A DNA stretch of 64,000 nucleotides, taken from Prosapia bicincta. Taxonomy: Eukaryota > Arthropoda > Insecta > Hemiptera > Cercopidae. The stretch lies in NCBI GenBank assembly GCA_036971475.1, contig JBAIZL010000001.1, positions 288,669,925 through 288,733,924 of the forward strand, read 5' to 3'. The notes under the pieces are model-generated. The model had not been told where the DNA came from, made no database searches, and saw nothing but the letters and a program-made list of their open reading frames with translations. Positions 32,376 through 43,515 of the stretch are shown piece by piece. The position numbers and the translations under genes are program-made. Positions within the stretch are counted from its first letter, which is position 1. Every line of letters begins with the position of its first letter.

Positions 32376-33254
32376 GATGTTTACTTTTGTATACAAAGTA
32401 AGTCAATTACAACTTTTAAATTAGGGTAAACGTTACTTAAATTTTTAATGTTTGTTTGAATGTTTATTTGATTATAACATGTATTAGATATATTTAAGAA
32501 ATGATTTTTTTTTTAAGTCAACTGTGTTGATCAATTGTTTTAATTATGAATGTTACATGTATTGAAAAATATTATAATTATTGAATGTAAATATTATAAA
32601 TGATCTGTTTATTAAAATTAGATTAATTTATTGACATTTTATTTAATCTTTTGGAAATATTATATTTATATACTTTTAGGCTATGGTCTTATTGAAATTT
32701 ATTTGAAATACAAAAAATTAAAATAAAAATTCATCCGATCAGCATGTTTGTTATATTGAATTACAATATCCAGTTTGATATCTGTACTTCAGTAGATCCT
32801 AGAAAATGTTTATCTCGGGGATATTGGAAAACTAATTTGTTTTCAAATGCTTCTTAATCATTTTACACATCCATTCAACAAGATTTTAGGAGACAGATTT
32901 TGACCAGTGTCACTCCATTTATTGGCATTTATCAATAAAACAATCATGGTGCAGCCGAATATGTCATTTATATATTTTTATGTAATATAATTTTATATTA
33001 TTATGATTCTGCATCTAAAACCATGAAATGATCGTATTTATTACTAAACACTTCTGTTTTGGGTTACAATACTTAAAAGGTTGATATATATTTTCAGTCT
33101 CAAAAGATCATCACACCGTTTAAAAATAATTTACATTTAAAAAAAGTTCATGTTTTCACAAATGCTTAATAACTGAGTTACAGGGTGGCAAAACATTTCT
33201 GCTAATTTTTATGAAAGAAGTTCATCCACAATTAAATGTTTTGGACATTAATTA

Positions 33255-33460
33255 ATGGTCAAATTTGTTGTTTTCTTATGGTTTTTCAACTTAGAAAGTG
33301 TAAACAAAAATATCTGCAGTCGGTCAAAAGACATCTTTGACTAAACCAAAATAATAATAAATTGAAAATAAACGAATAATTGTTTTAAATAAAATTTATA
33401 CAACATTTAATTCTGAAAATATTGAATGTAAATAAATTGAATAAATTATTTCTGTAGTTT
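33255..33460. repeat. Dispersed pair, member B
   Basis: It matches 32170-32375 in the same orientation about 1085 bp away, at lower than 90 percent identity by eye. Non-coding. Confidence 0.6.
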
Positions 33461-33654
33461 GCCTCGGATTTTTCAAAAACTATTGGTGGCTATTGTTCTG
33501 TGACCTGTTTTAGTCGCTTTTTCAGGTAAAAAACAATTAAGAAACCACCGAATTTGACTAAGAAGTAACGCCCTAAATACTTCACTATGTATGAACATGT
33601 TTTTAGAAATTACCCAAAATCTGTCTATCTTTGCTACTAAAGAATTCCCAGACT

Positions 33655-34085
33655 TATGTTTATAGTCAGAACAAAACTGGAATAGGATTATACAAAAGTG
33701 AAAATGGCTTGAGAATTAGGGGCTCGTCATCGTTTGGATGAATAGCTGGCAGAAAGCCATTTTTGCCAATTATAAGTCTAATTCCAGTTCGTCAGGTAGT
33801 GATGTAGTTGGGATGAAATGAGTTTTCAGTGTAGTGTTTTATTCTCCCTTTCAGTGTAAGTTATAAAGCTCCCTTTTAAAAGTAAGCAAAACCACTGTAT
33901 TCACTAAAATCATAATATTTTAGTAAAGTGATTGTAGAGAAGCCTATTGCTTCTTAAACATACCGTGTTACTTATTGGAAAGCAAATGACTGTGAGTTAC
34001 AAATATTCCCACTGGGAACCTAGCCTGCCTTCTTCACCACAGTTCCAGCCCTATTCCAGTTTTATTCAGACTATGAATATTGTAC
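33655..34085. repeat. Inverted-repeat element around AAAACTGGAATAGG
   Basis: TTATAGTCAGAACAAAACTGG... (33660-33685) is mirrored by CTATTCCAGTTTTATTCAG (about 34051-34070). A second, nested inverted match (AATTCCAGTTCGTCAG, 33780-33795, with AAAATGGCT / AGCCATTT) suggests a foldback or composite MITE of about 430 bp. Confidence 0.5.
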
Positions 34086-34089
34086 CTTA

Positions 34090-35000
34090 TTGTTTTATAT
34101 AAACTTATCTTCCTGAGTAAACATCTCTCAAGAGTTTTTTACATTATAAGCGAAAGTTTGTAATGGAACTAACTGTGAATGAATGCTGTCCTGATGTAGT
34201 CAAACATTTAATCAAAATAAAAAATACAAAATTTGTCAACTATTTACTTCTTCCAGCAAAGTTTTTTCCCACTATTAACAAGAAGGACATCACACAAAGG
34301 TTTCTAAATTAAACAACATAAAAACATAAATAACTGAAATATATTTCATTATATACAAATGATTACAATGATAACTTTATAATTTTATTTTTTTTTAATC
34401 CTAGAAAAAAATACTGAGACATGAAGCTGTTTATCACTTTGAAACGTCCCTTCAATATTACTTGTATTGTCCATCAATTTTCTTATAGTGTCTACACTGC
34501 ATCATAAATTACATTTTTTTTTGTTTTGTACATAAATACAATTAGTATTTACATATTTTGGTGTATTATAAAAAATTTGTACATTAGATTCTACACAATA
34601 ATTTTTTCATGGAAAAGGCTTTTCTATACTCGAATTATAGTAATATACTTGGGCCCATTTGAGATCTAACAATTGTGTAGTACTACATATTTCAAAAATC
34701 CTTCACAAGTGAGGTGTTAATATTTTTCCAGCCTAGCCAATGCGCTCTGATCCTATGATCCCATGAAATATGAGAATTTGAAACAATATTTTTACAATGA
34801 AAAGATTGTTTTTTATATCAGTCTCTCATTGCTATAATGAAAAAAATTGTACCTGCTGAAGAAAATCCTTAGGAACACGGAGCAAATATAAGAATTGTTT
34901 CCAACACACCAAAAAAGAAAAATTTGGAAAAATACACTTTAAACCTTATTTTACAACACATACAAAAGTGAAATCTTATACAGAGCACAGTAGTGTAATT
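34090..35000. other. AT-rich DNA, possible 3' side of SAM gene
   Basis: No coding or RNA feature was recognised. Confidence 0.4.
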
Positions 35001-35004
35001 ATGA

Positions 35005-35160
35005 TAAATAAATAACAATAACCCTTGCTACAAATAATTAAACACCCTTCATGTACATTTCGCCAACACAGCATCATCCTATGATGATGCTAACTGTGTT
35101 GGCGAAATGTACATCAAGGGTGTTTAAATATTTGTAGCAAGGGTTATTGTTATTTATTTA
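35005..35160. repeat. 156-bp near-perfect palindrome
   Basis: TAAATAAATAACAATAACCC (35005-35024) is mirrored exactly at 35141-35160. The arms continue with TTGCTACAAATA, AAACACCCTT, GTACATTTCGCCAACACAG and GCATCATC, with almost no loop at about 35082. The right arm carries GATGATGC...GGCGAAATGTACATCAAGG, resembling the motif in the 8.4-kb foldback. Confidence 0.9.
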
Positions 35161-36094
35161 ACATACAAAAGTGTATAAAATCAAAGTTTTTTTGTAAAAC
35201 AGAGCACTGTATTACACTACGTTGCAATATGGATGTTACAATAAAGCTACAAAGTATCCATTAGAACATGATTGGGGTTTTAAACCAAATTAATTTTACT
35301 AATGTGTGTTTAAAGTTAACAAGCAAATGAAATATTGCCTCCATATTAAATGTAGATTGCATGCCAAAATATTGTGCCTTAACAAAAGCCTATACAAAAA
35401 TGGAAGCTACTATATTTCTCTGGTTAGACGACGTAGTTATTAATTTTTTTCTTTATAGCCAAATCCATCCTGACAAGATACAGCTTAGCTACATTGTAAA
35501 GTTATACAATAGAAGGCTTTGTTTTATAAAAAAACTTTAAGTTTATAAAATTATGTGTGTGAGCTTTCGTGTATTGTAAAGTGTAGTTATTTTGTCTTTT
35601 TTCCAATAATTTTTTGATGTTTTATTATTGTTTCGTGTTCTTTATCCTTTATAATGATGGGTGTAATTTTTTTGAAATATTGGTGACACGAGAGATCAAT
35701 AAAAATTTCAAAACCATAGTGGAAGTCTGTGAAATGATTTGGTTTAAACGTCTCATGAATATTTTAATCTAATCTTCAGCTATAAGTGTTATTTGAGCTG
35801 GCTTGTGACTTTAGGTGGTAAATAAATACGCTAGCGTATATAGATAAAACGTTTGGGTGGTGACCCTAGGGTAGAAGAGTGGGGGGAGGGGATTTCGGTG
35901 GACCTACCCCGGGAAAGTTTTGGATATTAATGTATTAAAAACACAGGTTTTAGATATATTTTGGATTTCGTTAGAATGGTAGTTTAAATAAATAAAATAA
36001 TGGAATAGGCCTACATATAAATGCAGAATGTTTAGAAGCTCAGCTTAAAGAAAATAATAAATTATCATTTATCTACTATTTTGCCTTTTTGTGT

Positions 36095-36175
36095 TTGTAA
36101 TTTTAGGAGGGGCTCAAGCCCCTTTAGCTCCCCTCTTATATACGCCCTTGAGTCTTAGGCATTATCAAAAAGGGG
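36095..36175. other. Possible hAT-like transposon fragment
   Basis: GGAGGGGCTCAAGCCCCTTT followed by AGCTCCCCTCTTATATACGC and CCTTGAG resembles the C/G-rich terminal blocks of insect hAT-type elements. No partner end was located. Confidence 0.3.
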
Positions 36176-36299
36176 TTTTCAACTCGACATTGGCGACCTT
36201 TAAAGTTAGGTCCGTCAGGTTTTACCCCTTTCAACATAAGGCAAGGCTAGTTAGTGAATCAATATATTTACTAAAACAGTTTTAGTACACTTGATATCT

Positions 36300-37560
36300 T
36301 CACTGATTTCTCGAAACCTAAACTATAGATTTTCCTTATCTTTACATTGTACAACCCCGGCACTATAAAAACGTATTATTACATTTTGCTAAAATTTTAC
36401 ACAATTACAGATATAAAACACTTGTATGTACAAAAAAATATTACATATTACCTGACTTCTATGTACAAAACTTAGTTAATTTTACATTAAAAAATACAGT
36501 CAAGGCACGTTGTTTATTAAAATCCGAGCAATATTTATTCCAAACAACTGAATCAGAGAATGTTCTGAATACAACCAGACCCATTGTGTTACAAATACAA
36601 TAACAGCATTGCCAAATTGTAATAAGGTTAACATAATTTATATTTCTGATAAATGAAATATCTAAATATTTATAAATTAATTAAAAATCATAAGTGTATA
36701 AGGAACTTTATAAATGAATGTGAACACTACCATTTTGTGGTTTTATATTGTTTTTCTAAATTTGGAAAATTATTTATTTTATTACTTAAAAATGTACAGC
36801 AGAAACTAAAGATATGTTTGGTATCCGGGAAGTATTTTATTTATTTTGTATTATACTATCACAATATATAAAAATCAGTTACAAATTGTTTTGGTGTAGG
36901 CTTGTACCCTGAATTGTTTCTAAATTTAGTTTGCTCTCCCAAACTCATCAACTCCCTAAAAGGCCCCTTTTAAACAAAAAGGCAATAATACATTTAGCTT
37001 TTTGTTTGCCTAATTTTCCTTAAATTACAAATAGCAGAAAATATTTTAAAATTTACACAAATGTAAAAACAATATTTTTTGCAAGAGCTATTAAATATAT
37101 AATGTAATATTTTACCCAGCCATAGAAATATTCCCACACGTTATGAAATTCTTGTATTGATACTTCTGTACACATATCTTTAGTTTCAACATAAAATGCA
37201 TTTTTAAAGCAAACATGAAATCTAGTATTAATAAACACTGCTTTTTTATTTCTTTAGCTTGCCCATCACCTTGGGTAAATCAAGCATGTAACCACTTATT
37301 ACTTTATGGACCTTGCCAAAGAATGCATGATGTTTACGTCTAGAATAAATCAAAAGCCTAAACCTTTTACACTTAAACTAATTCAAATTTCGTGTAATTT
37401 TAACTTTCTAAAGGTTTTTGTAAACACTCGATGAAGAAATGTAAGTTTTTAGAAAGAAAATGTGTTGAACAAAAAATGTTTAATACATGTAGTTGTTCAC
37501 AAATTTTATAACAAACTCATATTGGTGTGTGTTTATACACTGTACCCGCCGGGGGTTTGG
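36300..37560. other. AT-rich non-coding
   Basis: No supported gene. If the SAM gene uses a distal polyadenylation site, this could be 3' UTR, but nothing in the sequence proves it. Confidence 0.4.
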
Positions 37561-37577
37561 TTATCTTGACTTTATCC

Positions 37578-37583
37578 TTTATT
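37578..37583 (-). terminator. Candidate polyadenylation signal of the SAM gene
   Basis: AATAAA on the minus strand, 101 bp past the stop codon at 37684-37686. Other hexamers occur further on, so the true site is uncertain. Confidence 0.35.
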
Positions 37584-37683
37584 AAATACATAAATTTCAA
37601 CGTATTTGAAACATTTCATAACGCAAGTAGCTGTGTCTATATTTAAAAAATACACTTAAAAGTAACTGACAACGAGTTGATGT

Positions 37684-37923
37684 TTAGTTGCCCGTGCTGT
37701 TGGGTCTGGTAGTAGGTGCAGGACTAGGGCCTCCTGAAGACGTTAGGGACGATGCGCCGTGGCAATGTACACAGTGGAGGCATACGGCGCAGTGTCCGAT
37801 TCTCCGCGACAGAACCGCCCGTAGCTTGAGGGCAGGGCCCAGTTTCATCTGAAGTGCCGTGGTCAGGTGTTCTTCCGTGAGAAGCGGAAGGGCTGAACCA
37901 TCGATACGCTGTTCCCGGAAGTT
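37684..37923 (-). CDS. Last coding exon of a SAM-domain protein (Polycomb/SAMD7-11-like)
   Basis: On the minus strand, a TTTTTTTTCAG acceptor (ending 37924) precedes 80 codons in phase 0: NFREQRIDGSALPLLTEEHL, then KLGPALKLRAVLSRRIG, then CAVCLHCVHCHG, a Ser/Pro/Thr-rich tail and TAA. IDG..L.LLTEEHL..L..KLGPALK is the second half of a SAM domain of the type in polyhomeotic, Scm, L3MBTL and SAMD7/SAMD11, which mediates polymer contacts in chromatin regulators. LPLLTEEHL and the R..RRIG end look closest to SAMD7/11. The GC content is well above the flanks. Four Cys spaced by two residues follow the SAM domain, a possible metal site. The first half of the SAM domain must lie in an exon upstream (higher coordinates), which I could not find. 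Confidence 0.8.
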   Translation of the reverse strand, partial: NFREQRIDGSALPLLTEEHLTTALQMKLGPALKLRAVLSRRIGHCAVCLHCVHCHGASSLTSSGGPSPAPTTRPNSTGN

Positions 37924-38199
37924 CTGAAAAAAAAGATTTTTATTTGTATTAATTACTAAGACAAGGGATTCAGCAGACTATAGTAACAAGTAATAGTATG
38001 GGGGACAAGACATAATGGTTTAAACTAAGGTGAGCATTCATTCTGCTTTAAGCAGATCCCCCTGTCCCGCTTCCCCCCAGTTTATTCGGGAAGATGCCAT
38101 TATACCCTGCTTTAAACACTTAATGTAAATACAAAATATTCTTTACTAACTCTAGCCCACGCGTATTAACGTGTACTGAGAATATTATTAAAAATATGG

Positions 38200-38540
38200 T
38201 AACGTACCGTAGTGAAGAATGAGAAATCAAAGATCGATCGGAAAAATTAGTAAACGCAACGGAGATACTTTTGGCGCAATCTTTAAGAAAGTCATGACTT
38301 GGGAGAATACCAAATGAGCGAATAAGAAAAATTATGGATGCCACACATACAATAACGGAGAAAATAAAAACTAAGCATTAATGTGGTATGGTCATGTACA
38401 GTGGATGGGGGGAAAAGCCTATAGAAGCGGCAAAGGAAGTGGATAGAAGGAATTAACGAGATGGAAGAGAGAGGCCTGGAACGGAATGACTGTATAGACA
38501 GGGAAAACTGGAGAATGGATGTCGAAGATAGTTTTGAAAA
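38200..38540 (+). pseudogene. RTE-like LINE C-terminal relic
   Basis: Frames read NERIRKIMDATHTITEKIKT, then (shifted) MWYGHVQWMG, then WIEGINEMEERGLERNDCID and RENWRMDVED. The K.WYGHV.RM and W.EGI...M..RGL...DC.DR..WR signatures are the C-terminus of endonuclease/reverse-transcriptase LINEs. Several frameshifts are present. It is followed by a TA/TG microsatellite (38545-38588). Confidence 0.8.
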
Positions 38541-38544
38541 CTGA

Positions 38545-38545
38545 T

Positions 38546-38588
<43 letters not shown>
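38545..38588. repeat. (TA)n(TG)n microsatellite at LINE 3' end
   Basis: About 9 TA units and then 13 GT units directly follow the LINE relic, consistent with a LINE 3' tail that seeded a microsatellite. Confidence 0.9.
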
Positions 38589-38799
38589 ACATAAATTTCA
38601 AAATGTAACGTTAGGTGCAATACCAAACGCTATGTTGAACAAAGTTGTGATAAGTTTCGTGAGAAAATAAAGGAGAATCAGCTCTTCTTAAAGGAATACA
38701 TTCTTCAAAAAAGTATTTTGGTATGTGAGCATGTAGCCTACATATTAAAAACAACTGTTTTTTTTTTATATTATAAACTCTTCATATATCCTTCCGCCT

Positions 38800-39000
38800 T
38801 TTTTATACTTTTTTCTACCTAATTCCCCCTAGCCATCCTTATTCTTTTTCCTACCTAACCTTTCTTATACTTACTTCTAACCTTTCTTATACATACTACT
38901 TTCTACCTAACCTTTCTTATACATCTTCCTAACTAATTCTACCTAACCTTTCTTATACACCACCCATCTATATCTACCTAACTTTTCTTATACTTAAAAA
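38800..39000. repeat. Pyrimidine-rich minisatellite (CTACCTAACCTTTCTTATAC)
   Basis: About six to eight imperfect units of 20-35 bp share CCTAACCTTTCTTATAC. The top strand is strongly C/T-biased. Confidence 0.8.
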
Positions 39001-39299
39001 ATCTGATAGCACTAAATGTCCATACCTCCTAACTATATTCACAATCTTTTCCTGTTTCGTGTAGGTGTTTTCATCACACTAGCTTTTCTATTTAAAACTA
39101 CAAAAAACGAATTTTTATAAGCATTGAAAGTATTTTACATAAGTAATTTTTTATCTTAAAGCAAATTATAACATTCTCTACTGTTTTGTTTAGTTGGGGG
39201 AAGATATAACGAGCAGTAAACATAAACAAATTATAGCATGGCCTACACGGTGGCACATCCCGCCGCCTCCAACTTGTTTTTGGCGGCCTGGAGACCACT

Positions 39300-40780
39300 C
39301 TAAAACGTTGCCTTGAATTTAGAGAAACGTAACACTACTTCATTGAGAAAAACATAAGCCAGCACAATATTGCTGTTCTAACAGTATTTGTGGCAATATT
39401 TAAATGGAATTTAGTGATATCAAGCGCATGATTCAGTTAAGTCCAAATTGTGTAAAGTTTCAATTGATTTCTACAAAAATTATTCACTTCTAGAAACGGT
39501 TAAACTAGAAGTATTTTTTAAATTTCGGGTTTGTTCGGTAGAATGTGTATTTGTGAGGATGCTATTTCGTTAATGAAAACTATCAAATCTAAACGTTTAT
39601 CTGACAGTCTCTTGGAATCAACTTTGAAAATAGCAACCAGAAACATTAAACCATCATTTAGAAAAAAAAATACCAAATGTCCTGGAAAAATAAACGTTTT
39701 TAAAACTTCATTTTATGTTTATAACATTTTAAGGTGATAATTGTTTTATGATGTAAAACCAACATTGCAACATTATAAAGATTTGGAGGTATTGACACTT
39801 GGGTAAATTGTTACAGGTATGAATGCTATTATGTATTATAAAATGGTGTGTATATTACATTTACGTATATTATAATATAAAATGAAGGTACAATATTTGA
39901 AAATTTAAGCACCCCTAAACAACAGATATTACAGTTAATTGTTGAACTCAGTAAAATTAGTTCTGCAGCCCGGCTCGAAAAAAACGAGCAACTAACTGGT
40001 CCACCGTTCCAAAACGGCTGTTTAGCCTTTATTTATTCGCTTTAACAATAAGCTAACTTGCTAAAATTTCACCAAGTTTAATGAACCAATGATTTTGAAT
40101 TTAAAGTTCTTAATTTTGTTCAATAGTTTACATTTTTAATTGTAAAGTTATTGTTGCAATTACGGGATTTTTTTTCTGTTACCATTTTCAGGAATAAATT
40201 ACGAAATAAATGTCCAAAATACATTTTGAGCCTTTATTTGTTTTTCAAAACATATTTATAAACAAAAATGTAAATTTTATGAGTGTATGTTAAAAAGGTT
40301 TATGAAAGTGAACATTCGTTTCATTTACAATTGTCTGCGACATGGAACCTTTGATTACGCAATAGACAATAAGAACAGTAGCCTTACAAGTAATAGACTA
40401 ACTAAACATAAATCAGGTGTGAAAGTGGTGAATGTTTTCAACAAAGCTAGTAGGCAATGTTTGCAGCAATGCTAGTGCACAGGTTGCTCTGGTTTTCCAC
40501 CTGATCGGCCCCGGAATGTGACCACATGACCTCCACAAGGGGTCACCCGACCGTCCTTGCCCCACCCTGGAACCAGTTTCCTCCAGAATATATTTTATTT
40601 TATCTGATATCATTAAATCTTTCATAATATTATTGCTAATCAGCGGTGCCTGTTACTTTTATATTTCGCAATTGTATTGTCCGTCTGTCTATGTGTCAAT
40701 GAAATCACGACTGCAGACACTCGACACTCAAACCTATCATCGGCCAACGATTACCAATAATTTGATACTATCAATCACGT
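39300..40780. other. Mostly AT-rich; one GC-rich patch
   Basis: No gene is supported. 40475-40575 is GC-rich and open on the minus strand (GSRVGQGRSGDPLWRSCGHI...), but it lacks a domain or clear splice sites; it may be a SINE-like fragment. Confidence 0.4.
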
Positions 40781-40789
40781 TAAAGTCTT

Positions 40790-41290
40790 TCGCGAACAAA
40801 AGTGCATCATTTAAACTTTTTCGAAATACAAAGCTACTCTTATTCAATTTTTTCTATTCAATCACTATAAAATACTTTTCATTCATCAAATCAAGTTAAA
40901 ATACATTTTTTTAAACTTGTAGTGGATGACACTTGATGTTAACACAGTTTTTTTTGTATCATTAGTTCAGTAATTAAATTTATAGATGAATTAATTTTAG
41001 TTTTATATAGGCGAAACACATTTCACAAAAGGGGCAAGCTATGTAATATAGTTATTTAGTCCCATTTGGCTTAAAATACGTGATAACATATGATTCCATA
41101 AAACAGCTGATTTTTATGTTATAGGTTATGTGGTAGAGCAGCTGTTTTAACGCATAGGTTTTGTTATTTTATTTATATGTAAATATTTAATAAAATCTTT
41201 CTTTGTTGACCTAAGTAGGAATTTACTTTAATAATGTCTGTTTATATTACTTATTTTTGTTAATTTTTTTCTATTAGATACAAAAATAAT
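40790..41290. repeat. Dispersed repeat family R1, copy 2
   Basis: It contains TTCATCAAATCAAGTTAAAA, GTGGATGACACTTGATGTTA and AAGTAGGAATTTACTTTA with TATATTACTTATTT, shared with 14870-15360 and 59290-59680. 41040-41160 also matches 61835-61925 in inverted orientation (AAAACAGCTG, ATCATATGTTATCA blocks). Confidence 0.7.
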
Positions 41291-41847
41291 CAAAGTATTT
41301 TATTTTGTTAAAGTTCGTGAAAAATGTGTTTAACTATAAATGTTTATATGAGACTAATTTCTGGTTTTGGAGCCCAATTGTCGCGAATGGTAACATGTTA
41401 TTTTGTAAAAATTAGTCCATATTAGAGAACGGAAAGAGTAATTGGTTGCACATATTTTTTTATGCGCGAATGTACGACTAAATTAAAGATATTTAGCCAT
41501 GTTTTGTTTCGATTTATTACATAAATGGCAGTATTAAAATGCGGATTAATTTATGTAAACGTAGCCCAGGCGGAAGATATCGGAAATATTAGTCAGGTGA
41601 ATGATATGTTTTTCTTGCTCTAAATACGTACGAACAGGAAATACATAAATGAGGAAACAAAGACATTTATGAGCTAAATGGCTTAAGTTTGATCTTTACC
41701 GACGATAACCAATTGACTCAAGTAACCATTCTCAGATTTGTAAAATCGAATTACAACAATGTAACTGTTAACAATATTACAAATATGTTACATAGGATAC
41801 TTGTATATTGCAATTCATGTAACTAATATTATAATTTAGGTAGGGTC

Positions 41848-41925
41848 TGTATTGTAATGTAAGAATATTGTAATGTACGTGTATTGTAATGTAAGAACAT
41901 TGTAATGACGTGTATTGTGTACGTA
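41848..41925. repeat. Left fragment of the TTGTAATGTATGT array
   Basis: TATTGTAATGTAAGAATATTG and related units match the main array at 43516-47095. A further stub is at 43138-43165. Intervening DNA separates these pieces from the main array. Confidence 0.75.
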
Positions 41926-43137
41926 TTATAAAGATATGTGAAGAGAGACTCTAAAGAGAGGTATAAATTAAGTTTGTAAAAATAAGAGTAAAATGACAAG
42001 ACCAAACTGGCAGTATTATTATTTTATTGTACCATAAATTTTGAAAAAAGGTTGTCAGTTTTAAACGTAAGGGCGCTAAAAAAACTAGAGAAAAAACTTG
42101 GTACCGTTAAAAAAAGTCAGTTGCAAAAAGACATTTGATATTAAAAATATACGTTAGAATTTAAATTTAAAAAAATGTGATTGGTCTAAACTAGGAGCGA
42201 AGGGATAAGAGGTTCGAAAAGTTAGTTTTTAGGAAAAACGAAACAAGGGAGTCATTCAGAAACGTTCGATGAGAGCAGAAGTAGATCAAGTTACCTCCAA
42301 TTCGTATAATTATATTAAGTAAATCGTCGAAAGTCAAATGCTAAGTAGCAACCTACGCGTTGATAGCAAAGTTAGAAGGTATTAAGTAAAATCGTTAAAA
42401 AAATTGAATAATAAGTAAATCGTTGGAAATTGATTATTTAGTAGCAACCTACGTGTTGTTAATAAAGTAAAATAAATCATCGTGAAGTGATTGTGGTTAT
42501 AGGCCAATAGTGACGCAACGAACGGACGGAACTTCAGAACCACGAGCTACGAACAGGTGACCCTCCAATTTATTAAGAACTCTTTATTGAAAATTTTAAA
42601 ATGAATCTTCTTTTGTTCATCAAAAATCATCAAAAACCGATCATAAATTGTTCAGTTATTAATTCATCAGAGCAATATTTATTAATCAAAACTATAAAAT
42701 ATACACGTTAAGCTTACATTTCTCCAATTTCAACCCGAATCTTATACAGCGACCTAGAGAGCAATATAAAATTATATGTAAATTAAGTTAAGTAGAAGAA
42801 TAAGGTTAAGAATCTCTTGAAGGTTACTATAATTGTGCAAGTCTAAATTTTAAGTAGAGTAAGAATTCCTCTTGTAAATAATATTGTATTTTTTTCTGAA
42901 ATAACGTAATTAAATTATATTAAGAACCTGTAATTTGTGTGTTATTTCAGTGCAATCTAGAGAATCAATATTATAAATAGTCATACCTTTCTTATCCGTG
43001 ATAAAACCGAATCCTATAAATTAAAATAACAATCAATAATAATAAATGAGTCAATGCAATTTTTAACATTCGCAAGTTAATAAAAATTAAATCACCGTAA
43101 AATAGCAAGACATCCACGCTTTAACCAAGAAGTGTTA
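41926..43137. other. DNA separating array fragments; contains ~100-bp duplicated unit
   Basis: Two related segments (AAGTAAATCGTCGAAAG... near 42318 and AAGTAAATCGTTGGAAA... near 42413) both continue with AGTAGCAACCTACG(C/T)GTTG. No protein is visible. It may be a solo LTR or other insertion, since array units flank it; ends were not defined. Confidence 0.4.
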
Positions 43138-43165
43138 CTATATTGTAATGCACGTGAATTGTAAT

Positions 43166-43515
43166 CATGGGCGCCCAAGTGAAAGTTTTTGAAGGGCTGA
43201 ACATGACGAATTTAATTCTAAAAAATTAAAATTACAATTTCGTTTAACCTTAATTCATAAAAAAAATAAACACATTATTCTAATTACTCGAACCTTTTAT
43301 TAAAAAACCAATGATATTTAAGTATTCAAGGCGAACACACATTTTTTGTGTGTAAATATTTTAGTCCTATGTAATGTCCCACAACTCACCAATTATTAAA
43401 ATAATTTTCTCGAAAAAATCCACTGGTCTACTTATGATGCTTGGATATTTATTTTGTTTTTTAAATCTGGGAGTAAACTAGGGGAGACACCGTTGCCCAC
43501 GGGTATGGAAGCTCA
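43166..43515. mobile_element. Candidate non-autonomous insertion inside the array
   Basis: GTAATCATGGGCGCCCAAGTG on the left and GCCCACGGGTATGGAAGCTC followed by ATGATTGTAATG on the right form loosely mirrored C/G-rich ends around AT-rich DNA. Array units directly flank both sides. It resembles small hAT-type elements; the target duplication is uncertain. Confidence 0.4.

Noticed and set aside
40413..40625. GC-rich minus-strand frame as an upstream exon of the SAM gene
   Set aside because: It shows none of the expected first-half SAM residues and no donor in the right phase.
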